DNA of 64,000 nt. It comes from Enterobacter sp. JUb54 (GTDB taxonomy: Bacteria; Pseudomonadota; Gammaproteobacteria; Enterobacterales; Enterobacteriaceae). Within the stretch, counting starts at the first letter, position 1. Each line of letters starts with the position of its first letter. The notes below the pieces were generated by a model. The model had not been told where the DNA came from. It ran no database searches and saw nothing but the letters and a program-made list of their open reading frames with translations. The translations under genes and the position numbers were made by a program. Shown here piece after piece: positions 43,115 to 52,225 of this stretch. The stretch spans positions 4,960,001-5,024,000 of the forward strand of contig NZ_CP060418.1 of NCBI RefSeq assembly GCF_014298075.1, given 5' to 3'.

Positions 43115-44027
43115 GTACCGCTTCGAGCGGTGCCTGAATGCGCGTCAGGCTGCTTTGCAGATGCTGAATAAACGCCTCGACCAGCGCCGAACCGGGGCGA
43201 TGCAGCGGGCGGATCAGGCTGACGGTAAACGGGACATCGACGCTAAAGCGGCGCACCACCACGCCGCTCTCGGCATAGTCGAGGGCGGTCAGCGGGTTGA
43301 CGACGGAGATGCCGACGCCTGCCCGCACCATCGCACAAATGGAGGCCGCGCTGTGGGTCTCCACCACCATCCGGCGTTTGATCTGATGCTCCTGGAACAG
43401 GGCGTCAAGCAGTTGGCGATAGCTGTCGGTACGCGACAGGCTGATATAGTTTTCACCGTGGAAATCCGCCGGCGTCAGCACCGGTTTGCTGGCAAGCGGA
43501 TGGTCCTGCGGCAGCACGCAGACTTCGTTGAGGGTCAGCAGCGGCGTACGCTCGGTGCCGGCGGGGGTGTGCAGGGTTTCCGTCAGGCCGAGATCGTGGC
43601 GCTGGGCGGAGAGCCACTCCTCCAGCAGCGGTGACTCCTGGGGGACGATGTGCAGGCTGACTTCCGGATAGCGCGCCAGAAACGGCTGCAGCAGCAGCGG
43701 TAGAAACGACTGGGAAAACACCGGCAGACAGACCACCGACAGTTCCCCCTGGCGGAACTCGCGCAGGCTTTCCGCGGCGCTGACGATACGGTCCAGCCCG
43801 TACCACGAGCGCTGCACCTCTTCGAACAGCCGTAGCCCCTGTACCGTCGGCTGCAAACGCCCACGGGCGCGGGTAAACAGCGTCAGCCCGATCACCTTCT
43901 CAAAACGCGCCAGCTCCCGGCTGACGGTCGGCTGGGAAGTGTGCAACAGCTGCGCCGCTTCGGTCAGGTTGCCGGTGGTCATCACCGCGTGGAAGATTTC
44001 AATATGACGCAAATTGACGGCTGGCAT
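43101..44027 (-). CDS. lysR: LysR activator of lysA
   Basis: A 308-residue LysR-type regulator, nearly identical to E. coli LysR through [20 protein letters not shown] and [14 protein letters not shown]. It activates the divergent lysA and senses diaminopimelate. The start PAVNLRH at 44027 matches the family; the frame's earlier Met at 44078 is in the promoter gap. Confidence 0.95.
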   Translation of the reverse strand: MPAVNLRHIEIFHAVMTTGNLTEAAQLLHTSQPTVSRELARFEKVIGLTLFTRARGRLQPTVQGLRLFEEVQRSWYGLDRIVSAAESLREFRQGELSVVCLPVFSQSFLPLLLQPFLARYPEVSLHIVPQESPLLEEWLSAQRHDLGLTETLHTPAGTERTPLLTLNEVCVLPQDHPLASKPVLTPADFHGENYISLSRTDSYRQLLDALFQEHQIKRRMVVETHSAASICAMVRAGVGISVVNPLTALDYAESGVVVRRFSVDVPFTVSLIRPLHRPGSALVEAFIQHLQSSLTRIQAPLEAVLKRA

Positions 44028-44162
44028 AGCGACTCGCAGAAAGTGTCCGGTATCCATATCATTTTTGCATAGAGTCACGATAAAACGATATTTTTTATTC
44101 TCTTCACCCTATGGCGTAATCATAAAAAAACACGCACAGCACAGACAACACCGGAGTTCACC

Positions 44163-45425
44163 ATGCCACGCTCGCTTTATGCCACCGATACCGACCTGAC
44201 CGCCGAGCATCTGCTCCGCCTGCCTGCCGAATTTGGCTGCCCGGTGTGGGTCTATGACGCGCAGATTATCCGCCGCCAGATTGCCCAGCTCAGCCAATTC
44301 GATGTGGTGCGCTTCGCCCAGAAAGCCTGCTCCAACATCCATATTCTGCGCCTGATGCGCGAGCAGGGAGTGAAGGTGGATTCGGTCTCGCTGGGGGAAA
44401 TCGAGCGCGCGCTGGCGGCAGGGTACGATCCGCAGCAGCATCCGGAAGACATCGTGTTTACCGCCGACCTGATCGACGACGCGACGCTGGAACGCGTCAA
44501 AGCGTTACAGATCCCGGTCAACGCCGGTTCGGTCGATATGCTGAGCCAGCTAGGGGAGGTCTCGCCGGGCCATCGCGTGTGGCTGCGCGTTAACCCGGGC
44601 TTCGGCCACGGCCACAGCCAAAAAACCAATACCGGCGGCGAAAACAGCAAACACGGGATCTGGTACAGCCATCTGCCGGCGGCGCTGGAAGTGATCCGCC
44701 GCTATCAGCTGCAGCTGGTGGGGATCCACATGCACATTGGTTCCGGGGTCGATTATGGCCACCTCGAACAGGTGTGCGGCGCGATGGTGCGCCAGGTGAT
44801 TGAATTTGGTCAGGATCTGCAGGCGATCTCCGCCGGCGGCGGCCTGTCGATCCCCTATCGTGAAGGCGAAGAGACGATCGATACCGATCACTACTACGGT
44901 CTGTGGAACGCCGCGCGGGAACAGATCGCAAAACACCTGGGTCATCCGGTGAAGCTCGAAATCGAGCCTGGCCGTTTCCTGGTGGCGGAATCCGGGGTGC
45001 TGGTCTCCCAGGTACGCAGCGTTAAAGAGATGGGCAGCCGCCACTTTGTGCTGATTGACGCCGGGTTTAACGATCTGATGCGTCCGTCGATGTACGGCAG
45101 CTATCACCATATTTCAGCGCTGGCGGCAGATGGCCGCGACCTGCGCGATGCGCCGCTGGTCGAGACCGTGGTGGCCGGGCCGCTGTGCGAATCCGGCGAC
45201 GTCTTTACCCAGCAGGAAGGGGGCAAAGTGGAAACGCGTCTGCTGCCGGACGTGGCGCCGGGCGACTATCTGGTTCTGCATGATACCGGCGCGTACGGGG
45301 CGTCAATGTCCTCAAACTACAACAGCCGTCCGCTGCTGCCGGAAGTGCTGTTCGACAACGGACACGCGCGGCTGATCCGTCGTCGGCAGACTATTCAGGA
45401 GCTGCTTGTCTTAGAGCAGTGCTAA
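44163..45425 (+). CDS. lysA: Diaminopimelate decarboxylase
   Basis: A 420-residue PLP enzyme: Lys54 (FAQKACSN) binds the cofactor, GGGLSIPY (226-233) holds the phosphate, and Cys342 (GPLCESGD) is the catalytic cysteine. It makes lysine from meso-diaminopimelate. The 135-base gap to lysR holds the LysR-controlled promoter. Its last 35 bases overlap the convergent LacI gene. Confidence 0.97.
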   Translation: MPRSLYATDTDLTAEHLLRLPAEFGCPVWVYDAQIIRRQIAQLSQFDVVRFAQKACSNIHILRLMREQGVKVDSVSLGEIERALAAGYDPQQHPEDIVFTADLIDDATLERVKALQIPVNAGSVDMLSQLGEVSPGHRVWLRVNPGFGHGHSQKTNTGGENSKHGIWYSHLPAALEVIRRYQLQLVGIHMHIGSGVDYGHLEQVCGAMVRQVIEFGQDLQAISAGGGLSIPYREGEETIDTDHYYGLWNAAREQIAKHLGHPVKLEIEPGRFLVAESGVLVSQVRSVKEMGSRHFVLIDAGFNDLMRPSMYGSYHHISALAADGRDLRDAPLVETVVAGPLCESGDVFTQQEGGKVETRLLPDVAPGDYLVLHDTGAYGASMSSNYNSRPLLPEVLFDNGHARLIRRRQTIQELLVLEQC

Positions 45426-46428
45426 AAAAAGGTCCCGTCGATACCGAGTCGCGCAACACCAGCGTGCCGGTAAACGGCGGGATCGTTTCGATCGGCTGGT
45501 CATTGGCGAGCTTAATGGCCTGATCGATGGCGGTGGTGATCATGTTATCGATCGGCAGATAGACCGTCGACAGGCCCGGCTCCAGCCATTTTGCGCTAGG
45601 GGCATCATCAAAACCGAACAACGAAATATCCTGCGGGATCCGCAGCCCTGCCTGGTGCAGCGCCTTTGAAGCCCCTAACGCCATATCATCGTTACAGGAA
45701 AACAGCGCGCTGAACGTGGTTTTCTCTGCCAGCAGCTCGCAGCACAGCTCGTAGCCGCGGGTCATCGTCGAATCGCCGTATTTCACTTTTTCCGGGTCCC
45801 ACGCAATCCCGTTCTTTTTCAGCGCCTTGCGATAACCCTGCAGGCGGGCTTTACCGGTCGGCGTGTGCATCGGTACGGTGATACAGGCGATGTCGCGGTG
45901 GCCCTGGTGAATCAGATAATCCACCGCCTGGAAAGCCGCATCTTCCTGCTCGAAGAAGACGCAGCGCTCCCGCGCCAGGCTGACGTCACGGTTAATCACC
46001 ACCAGCGGCATATCGATGGATTCGATCAGCGACATGATCTTTTTTTCGCTCATGTGGCGGGTATAGAGAATGATGGCATCGCACTGGCGGTCGGCGAGCA
46101 TCTGCACCGCCTCTTCTTCACGCTCCGGCGCATCGTGGCCGTCGGTGACGATCAGCTGTTTTCCCCAGGCTTCCGTCTGCCGTGAGGCCTGCTGTAACAG
46201 GCGACCAAAGTAGAAGCCATCGAAGGTGGAGACCACCAGACCGATGCTGTTGCTTGTGCGGTTCGCCAGTGAACGCGCGAGAAAGTTTGGCCGATATCCC
46301 AGCTCTTCCATCGCCTTGAAAACCTGTTGGCGGGTGCTCTCTTTTACCTGACCTGTGCCGTTCAACACGCGGGATACCGTCGCTTTAGAGACGCCTGCGC
46401 GAATTGAGACATCCAGCATTGTTGCCAT
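45391..46428 (-). CDS. LacI-family repressor of a beta-glucoside PTS cluster
   Basis: A 345-residue LacI/GalR protein. The start at 46428 (MATMLDVSIRAGVSKATVSR) gives the normal N-terminal helix-turn-helix, with AGGA eight bases before it. The sugar domain has DAIILYTRHMSEKK and SLFGFDDAPSAKWLEP. It is divergent from the EIIC gene; a palindrome 15 bases upstream of its start is the likely operator. It ends inside lysA (35 bases of tail-to-tail overlap). Confidence 0.85.
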   Translation of the reverse strand: MATMLDVSIRAGVSKATVSRVLNGTGQVKESTRQQVFKAMEELGYRPNFLARSLANRTSNSIGLVVSTFDGFYFGRLLQQASRQTEAWGKQLIVTDGHDAPEREEEAVQMLADRQCDAIILYTRHMSEKKIMSLIESIDMPLVVINRDVSLARERCVFFEQEDAAFQAVDYLIHQGHRDIACITVPMHTPTGKARLQGYRKALKKNGIAWDPEKVKYGDSTMTRGYELCCELLAEKTTFSALFSCNDDMALGASKALHQAGLRIPQDISLFGFDDAPSAKWLEPGLSTVYLPIDNMITTAIDQAIKLANDQPIETIPPFTGTLVLRDSVSTGPFFSTALRQAAPE

Positions 46429-46442
46429 TGATCGTTTCCTGA

Positions 46443-46454
46443 TATCACGTGATA
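46443..46454. promoter_or_regulatory. Candidate LacI operator
   Basis: TATCACGTGATA, a perfect palindrome with central CG, 15 bases from the LacI start. Confidence 0.6.
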
Positions 46455-46569
46455 GGCCGCAGTTTATCACAGACATTCAGAGGGATATGCGCTCAACGGA
46501 GAGCAAACAACCATCGCGATCACGCTTTTTACAGGAACTGCGCGTCGCGAAAAGTGAACCCACACATGC

Positions 46570-46608
46570 GGTATACCAATATTAAATATTCTAATAATTT
46601 GGAATACC
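46570..46608. promoter_or_regulatory. Two facing UxuR-type operator motifs
   Basis: GGTATACCAA at 46570-46579 and its inverted partner TTGGAATACC at 46599-46608. E. coli ExuR/UxuR recognise TTGGTATACCAA-like sites, as far as I recall, and an UxuR-like gene lies downstream. Confidence 0.6.
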
Positions 46609-46662
46609 ACATCGCGCGTTGAGAGTTGAGTCACAGAACTTTTTACCACCAGTGACTATTTT

Positions 46663-46676
46663 TTGGTATGCCAAAA
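46663..46676. promoter_or_regulatory. Third UxuR-type operator motif
   Basis: TTGGTATGCCAAAA, one base from the palindrome TTGGTATACCAA, 57 bases before the EIIC start. Confidence 0.6.
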
Positions 46677-46732
46677 GGTGTTTAGCAGTACACCTTGTGT
46701 GCTAAAAAGCCCTTAAACCAGAGGTATCCTTT

Positions 46733-48070
46733 ATGGCATTGCAGGAAAAACTGATCGACTCGCTGGGGAGTTTCGCCACGACATTCAACAGCTACCGCTA
46801 CATCATGGCGATAAAATCCGCTTTTATTACCCTGATGCCGGTGATCATCGTTGGCGCCTTCTCGGTGCTGATTTCAAACATGGTGCTGGATCCGAAGAAC
46901 GGGCTCGCCAGCTTTCAGTCGCTGTCATTCCTCGCCGCCCTGAAGCCCATTACCGGGGCGATTAACTACGCCACCCTGAACTTCCTGAATATCGGTGCGG
47001 TGTTCCTGATCGGGATCGAGCTGGGGCGCATCAACGGTATTAAAAGCCTGTTTCCCGGCCTGCTGGCGGTTATCTGCTTTATCTGCGTGACGCCGACCAC
47101 CGTCGAAATGATGGTCGACGGGCAGATGCGTGAAGTGAAAGATGTCCTGATGCGTCAGTTCTCCGATACCCGCAGCCTGTTCCTCGGCATGTTTATCGCC
47201 ATTCTGTCGGTGGAGATTTACTGCTGGCTGGAGGGGCGCAAGGGGCTGAAGATCAAGATGCCGGATACCGTGCCGCCAAACGTCTCGGCCTCATTTTCGG
47301 CGCTGATCCCGGCGATCATTACCACCACGGCGATCGCCACCTTTGGCTTTATTTTCCATCAGGTCACCGGCATGTATCTGTATGACGCCATCTACCAGGT
47401 GGTGCAGCAACCGCTGGAACGCGTGATGCAAAGCCTGCCGGGGATCCTGCTGCTGATGTTTGTCGCTCAGCTGTTCTGGGTTATCGGCATTCATGGCAAT
47501 CAGATGATTAAACCGATCCGCGAACCGCTGCTGCTGGGGGCCATTACCGTCAACATGAGCGCCTTTGAGCAGGGCAAAGAGGTGCCTAACATCATCACTA
47601 TGCCGTTCTGGGATGTGTATATGAGCATCGGCGGCTCGGGGCTGACCATCGGGCTGCTGATTGCGGTGATGATCGCCACTAAACGCAAAGAGATGAAAGA
47701 GATCGCCAAGCTGTCGATAGGGCCTGGGCTGTTCAATATCAACGAGCCGGTGATTTTCGGCATGCCGATTATGCTCAATCCGATCCTCGCCATCCCGTTT
47801 ATCATCACGCCGCTGGTGACCGGCAGCATCGGCTACTTTGCGACGGTGACCGGATTTGCCGGTAAAGCCGTGGTGATGGTGCCGTGGACCACGCCGCCAT
47901 TGATTAACGCCTGGCTCTCCACCGCCGGTTCGATGGGGGCAGTCGTGACCCAGCTTATCTGCATCGTCACCGCGGTGATTATCTATCTGCCCTTTGTGAA
48001 GATCGCCTCGCGCCGGGCGGAAATTGCCCAGCGTGAAGCAGAAAATGCACAGATCGCCAACAACGCATGA
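46733..48070 (+). CDS. PTS cellobiose-type EIIC permease
   Basis: A 445-residue EIIC of the lactose/cellobiose (CelB/ChbC) type with about ten membrane segments. Family marks include RYIMAIKSAFITLMPVIIVG, WVIGIHGNQMIKPI with the sugar-binding His, and the conserved NINEPVIFGMPIMLNP. It translocates and phosphorylates a beta-glucoside only with EIIA and EIIB, and neither is encoded nearby; those of another system must serve it. A GAGG ribosome site precedes the ATG. Confidence 0.92.
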   Translation: MALQEKLIDSLGSFATTFNSYRYIMAIKSAFITLMPVIIVGAFSVLISNMVLDPKNGLASFQSLSFLAALKPITGAINYATLNFLNIGAVFLIGIELGRINGIKSLFPGLLAVICFICVTPTTVEMMVDGQMREVKDVLMRQFSDTRSLFLGMFIAILSVEIYCWLEGRKGLKIKMPDTVPPNVSASFSALIPAIITTTAIATFGFIFHQVTGMYLYDAIYQVVQQPLERVMQSLPGILLLMFVAQLFWVIGIHGNQMIKPIREPLLLGAITVNMSAFEQGKEVPNIITMPFWDVYMSIGGSGLTIGLLIAVMIATKRKEMKEIAKLSIGPGLFNINEPVIFGMPIMLNPILAIPFIITPLVTGSIGYFATVTGFAGKAVVMVPWTTPPLINAWLSTAGSMGAVVTQLICIVTAVIIYLPFVKIASRRAEIAQREAENAQIANNA

Positions 48071-48077
48071 GGATGTC

Positions 48078-49505
48078 ATGAGCACGAAAAGGATTGCGAT
48101 TCCCCACGATTTTATCCTGGGAGCGGCCGCTTCCGCCTGGCAGACCGAAGGGTGGAGCGGCAAGAAAGAGGGCCAGGATTCCTGGCCCGATCTGTGGTAC
48201 AAGAACGACCGCCATGTCTGGCATAACGGCTATGGCCCGGCGGTGGCGACCGACTTTATCAACCGCTTTCGCGAAGATGTTCAGCTGATGAAGCTGGCGG
48301 GGCTGACCCACTACCGGACCTCGATTAACTGGTCGCGCTTTCTGACCGACTATGAAAACGTCATCGTCGACGAAAGCTACGCTGCCTACTACGACCAGCT
48401 GTTCGATGAACTGCTGGCCAACGGTATCGAGCCGATGATCTGCCTTGAGCACTATGAGCTGCCAGGGTATCTGCTGGAGCACTACGGCGGCTGGGGCTCG
48501 AAAAAGGTGGTGGAGCTGTTCGTGCGTTACGCGGAGAAGGTGTTTGCCCGCTACCACCATAAAGTGACGCGCTGGTTTACCTTCAATGAACCGATTGTGG
48601 TGCAGACCCGGGTTTACCTTGATGCGCTGCGCTGGCCCTACGAGCAGAACACCGCAAAATGGATGCAGTGGAATCACCATAAGGTGCTGGCGACGGCGAA
48701 GGTGGTGGCGTTGTTCCGCGAGAAGGGCTATCGCGGCACGGTGGGCTGTATCCTGAACCCGGAAGTGACCTATCCGCGCTCGCAGGTGCCGCACGATCTT
48801 CATGCCGCCGAGATGTACGATCTGTTCTATAACCGTGTCTTCCTCGATCCGCTGGTGCACGGCGCCTATCCGCCGGCGTTGTTCGCGCTGCTCGAACAGC
48901 ACCATGTGCGCTGGGACTACAACGATCGCGAGCTGGCAATTATTCGCGACAACACCGTCGATGAGCTGGGGATTAACCTCTATTACCCGCATCGGGTGAA
49001 GGCGCCATCGCGGGCCTGGCATCCGCAGACGCCATTTCATCCGGCCTACTATTATGAACCCTTCGAGCTGCCGGGGCGGCGGATGAACAACTCCCGCGGC
49101 TGGGAAATTTACCCGCGCATTGTTTTCGATATGGCGATGCGCATCAAAGACGACTATCGCAACATCCCGTGGTTTGTGGCGGAAAGCGGTATGGGCGTGG
49201 AAAACGAAGGGCAGTTTCGTAACCGCGAAGGCACCATCGCGGACGACTACCGGATCCGTTTTATCGGCGAACATCTCTGGCAAGCGCTGCGCGCGCGGGA
49301 AGAGGGCGCCAACTGCCACGGCTATATGCTGTGGGCCTTTACTGACAATGTGTCGCCGATGAACGCCTTTAAAAACCGCTACGGGCTGATTGAAATCGAT
49401 CTGCAAAACCAGCGTGCACGGCGGCCTAAGGCCTCCGCCAGCTGGTTCCGTACGTTAGGAGAAAGACGCGAACTGACGCTGGATATCGACGATGAGTGGC
49501 GCTAG
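48078..49505 (+). CDS. GH1 (6-phospho-)beta-glucosidase
   Basis: A 475-residue GH1 enzyme. Acid/base Glu171 (TFNEP), nucleophile Glu369 (VAESGMG), and SPMNAFKNRYG near the C-terminus, a variant of the Ser-x6-Lys-x-Tyr phosphate site of 6-phospho-beta-glucosidases. The nucleophile motif AESG instead of the usual TENG is unusual. It starts seven bases after EIIC with a ribosome site between; the frame's earlier opening at 48024 lies inside EIIC. Substrate: phosphorylated beta-glucoside by context. Confidence 0.88.
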   Translation: MSTKRIAIPHDFILGAAASAWQTEGWSGKKEGQDSWPDLWYKNDRHVWHNGYGPAVATDFINRFREDVQLMKLAGLTHYRTSINWSRFLTDYENVIVDESYAAYYDQLFDELLANGIEPMICLEHYELPGYLLEHYGGWGSKKVVELFVRYAEKVFARYHHKVTRWFTFNEPIVVQTRVYLDALRWPYEQNTAKWMQWNHHKVLATAKVVALFREKGYRGTVGCILNPEVTYPRSQVPHDLHAAEMYDLFYNRVFLDPLVHGAYPPALFALLEQHHVRWDYNDRELAIIRDNTVDELGINLYYPHRVKAPSRAWHPQTPFHPAYYYEPFELPGRRMNNSRGWEIYPRIVFDMAMRIKDDYRNIPWFVAESGMGVENEGQFRNREGTIADDYRIRFIGEHLWQALRAREEGANCHGYMLWAFTDNVSPMNAFKNRYGLIEIDLQNQRARRPKASASWFRTLGERRELTLDIDDEWR

Positions 49506-49572
49506 CCCGGCGTAAACTTTGCTAAGATAGCGCCGATATGGATTCCCTCGCAGACAACGCACAGGTGATATT

Positions 49573-50346
49573 GTGGAGAAGGCTATCATTCCGCCGGAAA
49601 AGAAACCCTACCAGGAAATTGGTGATGATTTACGCGCACAGATTGCGCAGGGGCGCTATCCCGTTGGCTCGCGCCTGCCGCCGGAACGCAATATCGCCGA
49701 AACCTATGGCGTCAGCCGGACTATCGTCCGGGAAGCGCTGCTGATGCTGGAGCTTCAGGGAACCGTCGATATTCGCCAGGGCTCCGGGGTCTATGTCATG
49801 CGCATTCCGCACGAGGACGACAGCGAGGAAGAGCAGATGCTGAGCAGCGACGTCGGACCGTTTGAAATTCTCCAGGCGCGCCAGCTGCTGGAGAGCAACA
49901 TCGCCGCCTTCGCCGCTAAAATGGCCACCCGCGCCGATATCGATAATCTCAAACGTATTATCGAACAGGAGCAGCGGGCGATTGCGACCAATGACACGGC
50001 CCAGGATAACGCCCGGCTGTTTCACCTGGTGCTGGCCGGGGCGACGCAAAACCAGATGCTGCTGGCCACCGTGGAGCGGATCTGGCTGCAGATGGACAGC
50101 AGCCCGCTGTGGCAACAGTTTAATGCGCATATCGCCAGCCGCGCCTACCGCCTGAAGTGGCTGGGGGACCGGCAAACGATCCTCGCCGCGCTACGTCGGC
50201 GCGATGTGATGGGGGCCTGGCAGGCGATGTGGCAGCACCTCGAAAACGTCAAAAACAGTCTGCTGGAGCTGTCTGATGAAGACGCGCCGGATTTTGACGG
50301 CTATCTGTTTGAGTCCGTACCTATTTTTCAGGGAAAGCTGGTATGA
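49573..50346 (+). CDS. UxuR/ExuR-like GntR-family regulator
   Basis: A 257-residue FadR-subfamily GntR protein. Winged helix: KPYQEIGDDLRAQIAQGRYP, then VSRTIVREALLMLELQG; C-terminal effector domain: FEILQARQLLESNIAAFAA and AMWQHLENVKNSLLELS, very similar to UxuR/ExuR. Start is GTG (VEKAIIPPEKK) with AGG seven bases before. UxuR-type operators precede the EIIC gene, so it likely regulates this operon. It overlaps the acetyltransferase by four bases. Confidence 0.88.
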   Translation: MEKAIIPPEKKPYQEIGDDLRAQIAQGRYPVGSRLPPERNIAETYGVSRTIVREALLMLELQGTVDIRQGSGVYVMRIPHEDDSEEEQMLSSDVGPFEILQARQLLESNIAAFAAKMATRADIDNLKRIIEQEQRAIATNDTAQDNARLFHLVLAGATQNQMLLATVERIWLQMDSSPLWQQFNAHIASRAYRLKWLGDRQTILAALRRRDVMGAWQAMWQHLENVKNSLLELSDEDAPDFDGYLFESVPIFQGKLV

Positions 50347-50822
50347 CAATCCTGCCGCTGTATGCCGCACCGCAGCACGCGGAGCAGGTGACGGAATGGT
50401 TGTGGCAGGCCTTCGGTGGGGAGACGCTGCCGCGGCCCTTTTTTGCCAGCATCATCGCGCACAGTCAGGAACCGGAGGCGCTGCCGATCACCTTTATCGC
50501 CGTCGAGGGCGACCGGCTGTTGGGAACGGTGGGGCTATGGCGCTGTGATTTAATCAGCCGCCAGGATCTGTTTCCGTGGATGGCGGCGCTGTACGTTGCC
50601 GAGGACGCGCGAGGCCAGGGGCTCGCCGGAGCACTGCAGCAGCAGGCGATCGCCTATGCCCGCCAGCGCGGGTATCCGCAGCTTTATCTTTACTCCGGTT
50701 GCCGCGATTTTTATGAGCGCTTTGGCTGGCACTATATCGGCGAAGGCCTGGATTACCCGGCCACCGCCGTGAGCCTCTACCGCTACGATTTATCGCTTTC
50801 CGACGGTGCGCTGACCGAGTGA
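50343..50822 (+). CDS. GNAT-family acetyltransferase
   Basis: A 159-residue GNAT protein with the acetyl-CoA loop DARGQGLAGALQQQAIAYAR and the C-terminal LYLYSGCRDFYERFGWHYIG. It overlaps the GntR gene (ATGA) and overlaps the end of convergent galR by 40 bases. The acceptor is unknown; coupling to the regulator suggests a shared induction. Confidence 0.82.
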   Translation: MTILPLYAAPQHAEQVTEWLWQAFGGETLPRPFFASIIAHSQEPEALPITFIAVEGDRLLGTVGLWRCDLISRQDLFPWMAALYVAEDARGQGLAGALQQQAIAYARQRGYPQLYLYSGCRDFYERFGWHYIGEGLDYPATAVSLYRYDLSLSDGALTE

Positions 50823-51799
50823 CGGCGAACCAGCGTCGGGCTGAACAGATGGGTGATTTCCGGTGCTGCACGTTGATCTGCCAGCGCCAGCGCCAGTTCT
50901 GCGGCCTGAGTTGCCATGGTTACGATAGGGTAACGCACGGTGGTCAGCCGTGGGCGAACGTAGCGCGAGATCAGCACATCATCGAAGCCAATCAGTGAAA
51001 TTTCCCGCGGTACATCAATACCATTGTCATTAAGCACGCCCATGGCGCCCGCCGCCATCGAGTCGTTATAGCAGGCCACGGCGGTAAAATTGCGCCCGCG
51101 TCCCAGCAGTTCCGTCATCGCCAGTTCACCCCCGCTTTCGTCAGGTTCCGCAAAGGTCACCAGCCGATCGTGGCAGGGTAAACCGCTCTCTTTTAAGGCG
51201 TCGTAATAGCCCTGCAGGCGGTCTTCGGCATCGGAAATCGCGTGGTTGGAGCACAGATAGCCGATACGGGTGTGTCCCTGTTGGATCAGGTGACGGGTCG
51301 CCAGCCAGGCGCCGTAGCGGTCATCCAGCGCCACGCAACGTTGTTCAAAGCCCGTCAGAATACGGTTGATAAGCACCATGCCGGGGATCTGTTTCATCAA
51401 CCCGGCGAGCTCGTCATCAGGGATCATTTTGGCGTGTACCACCAGCGCGGCACAGCGATGGCGGATGAGCTGTTCAATGGCCTGGCGCTCTTTCTTCACG
51501 CTGTGGTAGCCGTTACCGATCAGCAAAAAGTTACCGGTGTGGTAGGCCACCTGTTCGACGGCTTTGACCATCGCGCCAAAAAAGGGGTCGGACACATCGC
51601 CCACCACCAGACCGACGGTTTCTGTCGACTGCTGGGCCAGCGCGCGGGCATTGGCGTTGGGATGATAATTCAGCGTTTCCATCGCCGCGGTGACAGACTG
51701 GCGCGAGGTTTCACTGGCTTTGGGGGAGTTATTGATCACGCGGGATACGGTAGCGACGGACACTCCAGCGAGTCGGGCTACATCCTTTATTGTCGCCAT
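50783..51799 (-). CDS. galR: Galactose repressor GalR
   Basis: A 338-residue LacI-family repressor: ATIKDVARLAGVSVATVSRV at the N-terminus, sugar domain ending in RRHSVSA. It is the GalR of E. coli in sequence and in position next to omrA/aas. A GalR-type operator lies 17 bases upstream, pointing to autoregulation. Confidence 0.95.
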   Translation of the reverse strand: MATIKDVARLAGVSVATVSRVINNSPKASETSRQSVTAAMETLNYHPNANARALAQQSTETVGLVVGDVSDPFFGAMVKAVEQVAYHTGNFLLIGNGYHSVKKERQAIEQLIRHRCAALVVHAKMIPDDELAGLMKQIPGMVLINRILTGFEQRCVALDDRYGAWLATRHLIQQGHTRIGYLCSNHAISDAEDRLQGYYDALKESGLPCHDRLVTFAEPDESGGELAMTELLGRGRNFTAVACYNDSMAAGAMGVLNDNGIDVPREISLIGFDDVLISRYVRPRLTTVRYPIVTMATQAAELALALADQRAAPEITHLFSPTLVRRHSVSAPSESDKS

Positions 51800-52057
51800 A
51801 CCTGACCTTTTATAGGGTAAGCGTTTACATAAAGGTTATGTTACGGGAAAGCGCGGCAGATTCAAGGCTGGCGGCATCTGCTATCACGCAAATGTGATAC
51901 AGATTTGCCTTAACGGTGACAAAGTTACACAGCGATTGCGCGCGGGAACAGCGAATGAAACCGGGAAGGGAAGATTCACACCTTTGGTTACACTTTGCGA
52001 TTAGCTGTTGCGAATGTTCGCTGGTTTATCCATTCAATGCATTGATATTCTGGCTAT
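51800..52057. promoter_or_regulatory. galR-omrA intergenic region
   Basis: Contains the galR promoter with its operator, and the omrA promoter: TATTCT (52046-52051) is a fitting -10 for a start at 52058. OmpR activates omr genes in E. coli; GGTTACACTTTGCGATTAGC (51986 onward) is a candidate OmpR site. Confidence 0.5.
51817..51828. promoter_or_regulatory. GalR operator
   Basis: GTAAGCGTTTAC, one base pair from perfect symmetry and a match to the GalR/GalS consensus GTGNAANCGNTTNCAC in its core. Confidence 0.65.
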
Positions 52058-52140
52058 CCCAGAGGTATTGATAGGTGGAGTCAACGGTTACGTTGGCCAC
52101 TCTAATTACACCAGCCTGCGCAGATGCGCAGGTTTTTTTT
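52058..52140 (+). ncRNA. omrA: OmrA/OmrB small regulatory RNA
   Basis: An 83-base RNA gene. The 5' end CCCAGAGGTATTGAT is the conserved seed shared by OmrA and OmrB; the 3' end CCTGCGCAGATGCGCAGG followed by eight T is their terminator. These Hfq-dependent RNAs are induced by OmpR and repress outer-membrane proteins and curli. It lies between galR and aas as in E. coli, but only one copy is present. Which of the two E. coli RNAs it corresponds to is not decidable; the seed is common to both. Confidence 0.9.
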
Positions 52141-52225
52141 ATTCTGAATTCCGCACCCTACACTGCATTCCCGCCTCTTCTCGTGTAACCTGCTTTGACT
52201 TACTCACCGGTCAAATGGAGTTGTT

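Larger units (their letters stand above)
46429..46732. promoter_or_regulatory. Divergent promoter with LacI and UxuR-type operators
   Basis: A 304-base gap with two kinds of operator: a LacI-type palindrome near the regulator and three GGTATNCCAA motifs near the EIIC gene. No gene is seen. Confidence 0.6.

Noticed and set aside
47979-49406. 475-codon open frame on the minus strand opposite the GH1 gene
   Set aside because: Shadow of the GC-rich GH1 gene. The opposite strand has all catalytic motifs and a good start; the product of this frame shows no family pattern.
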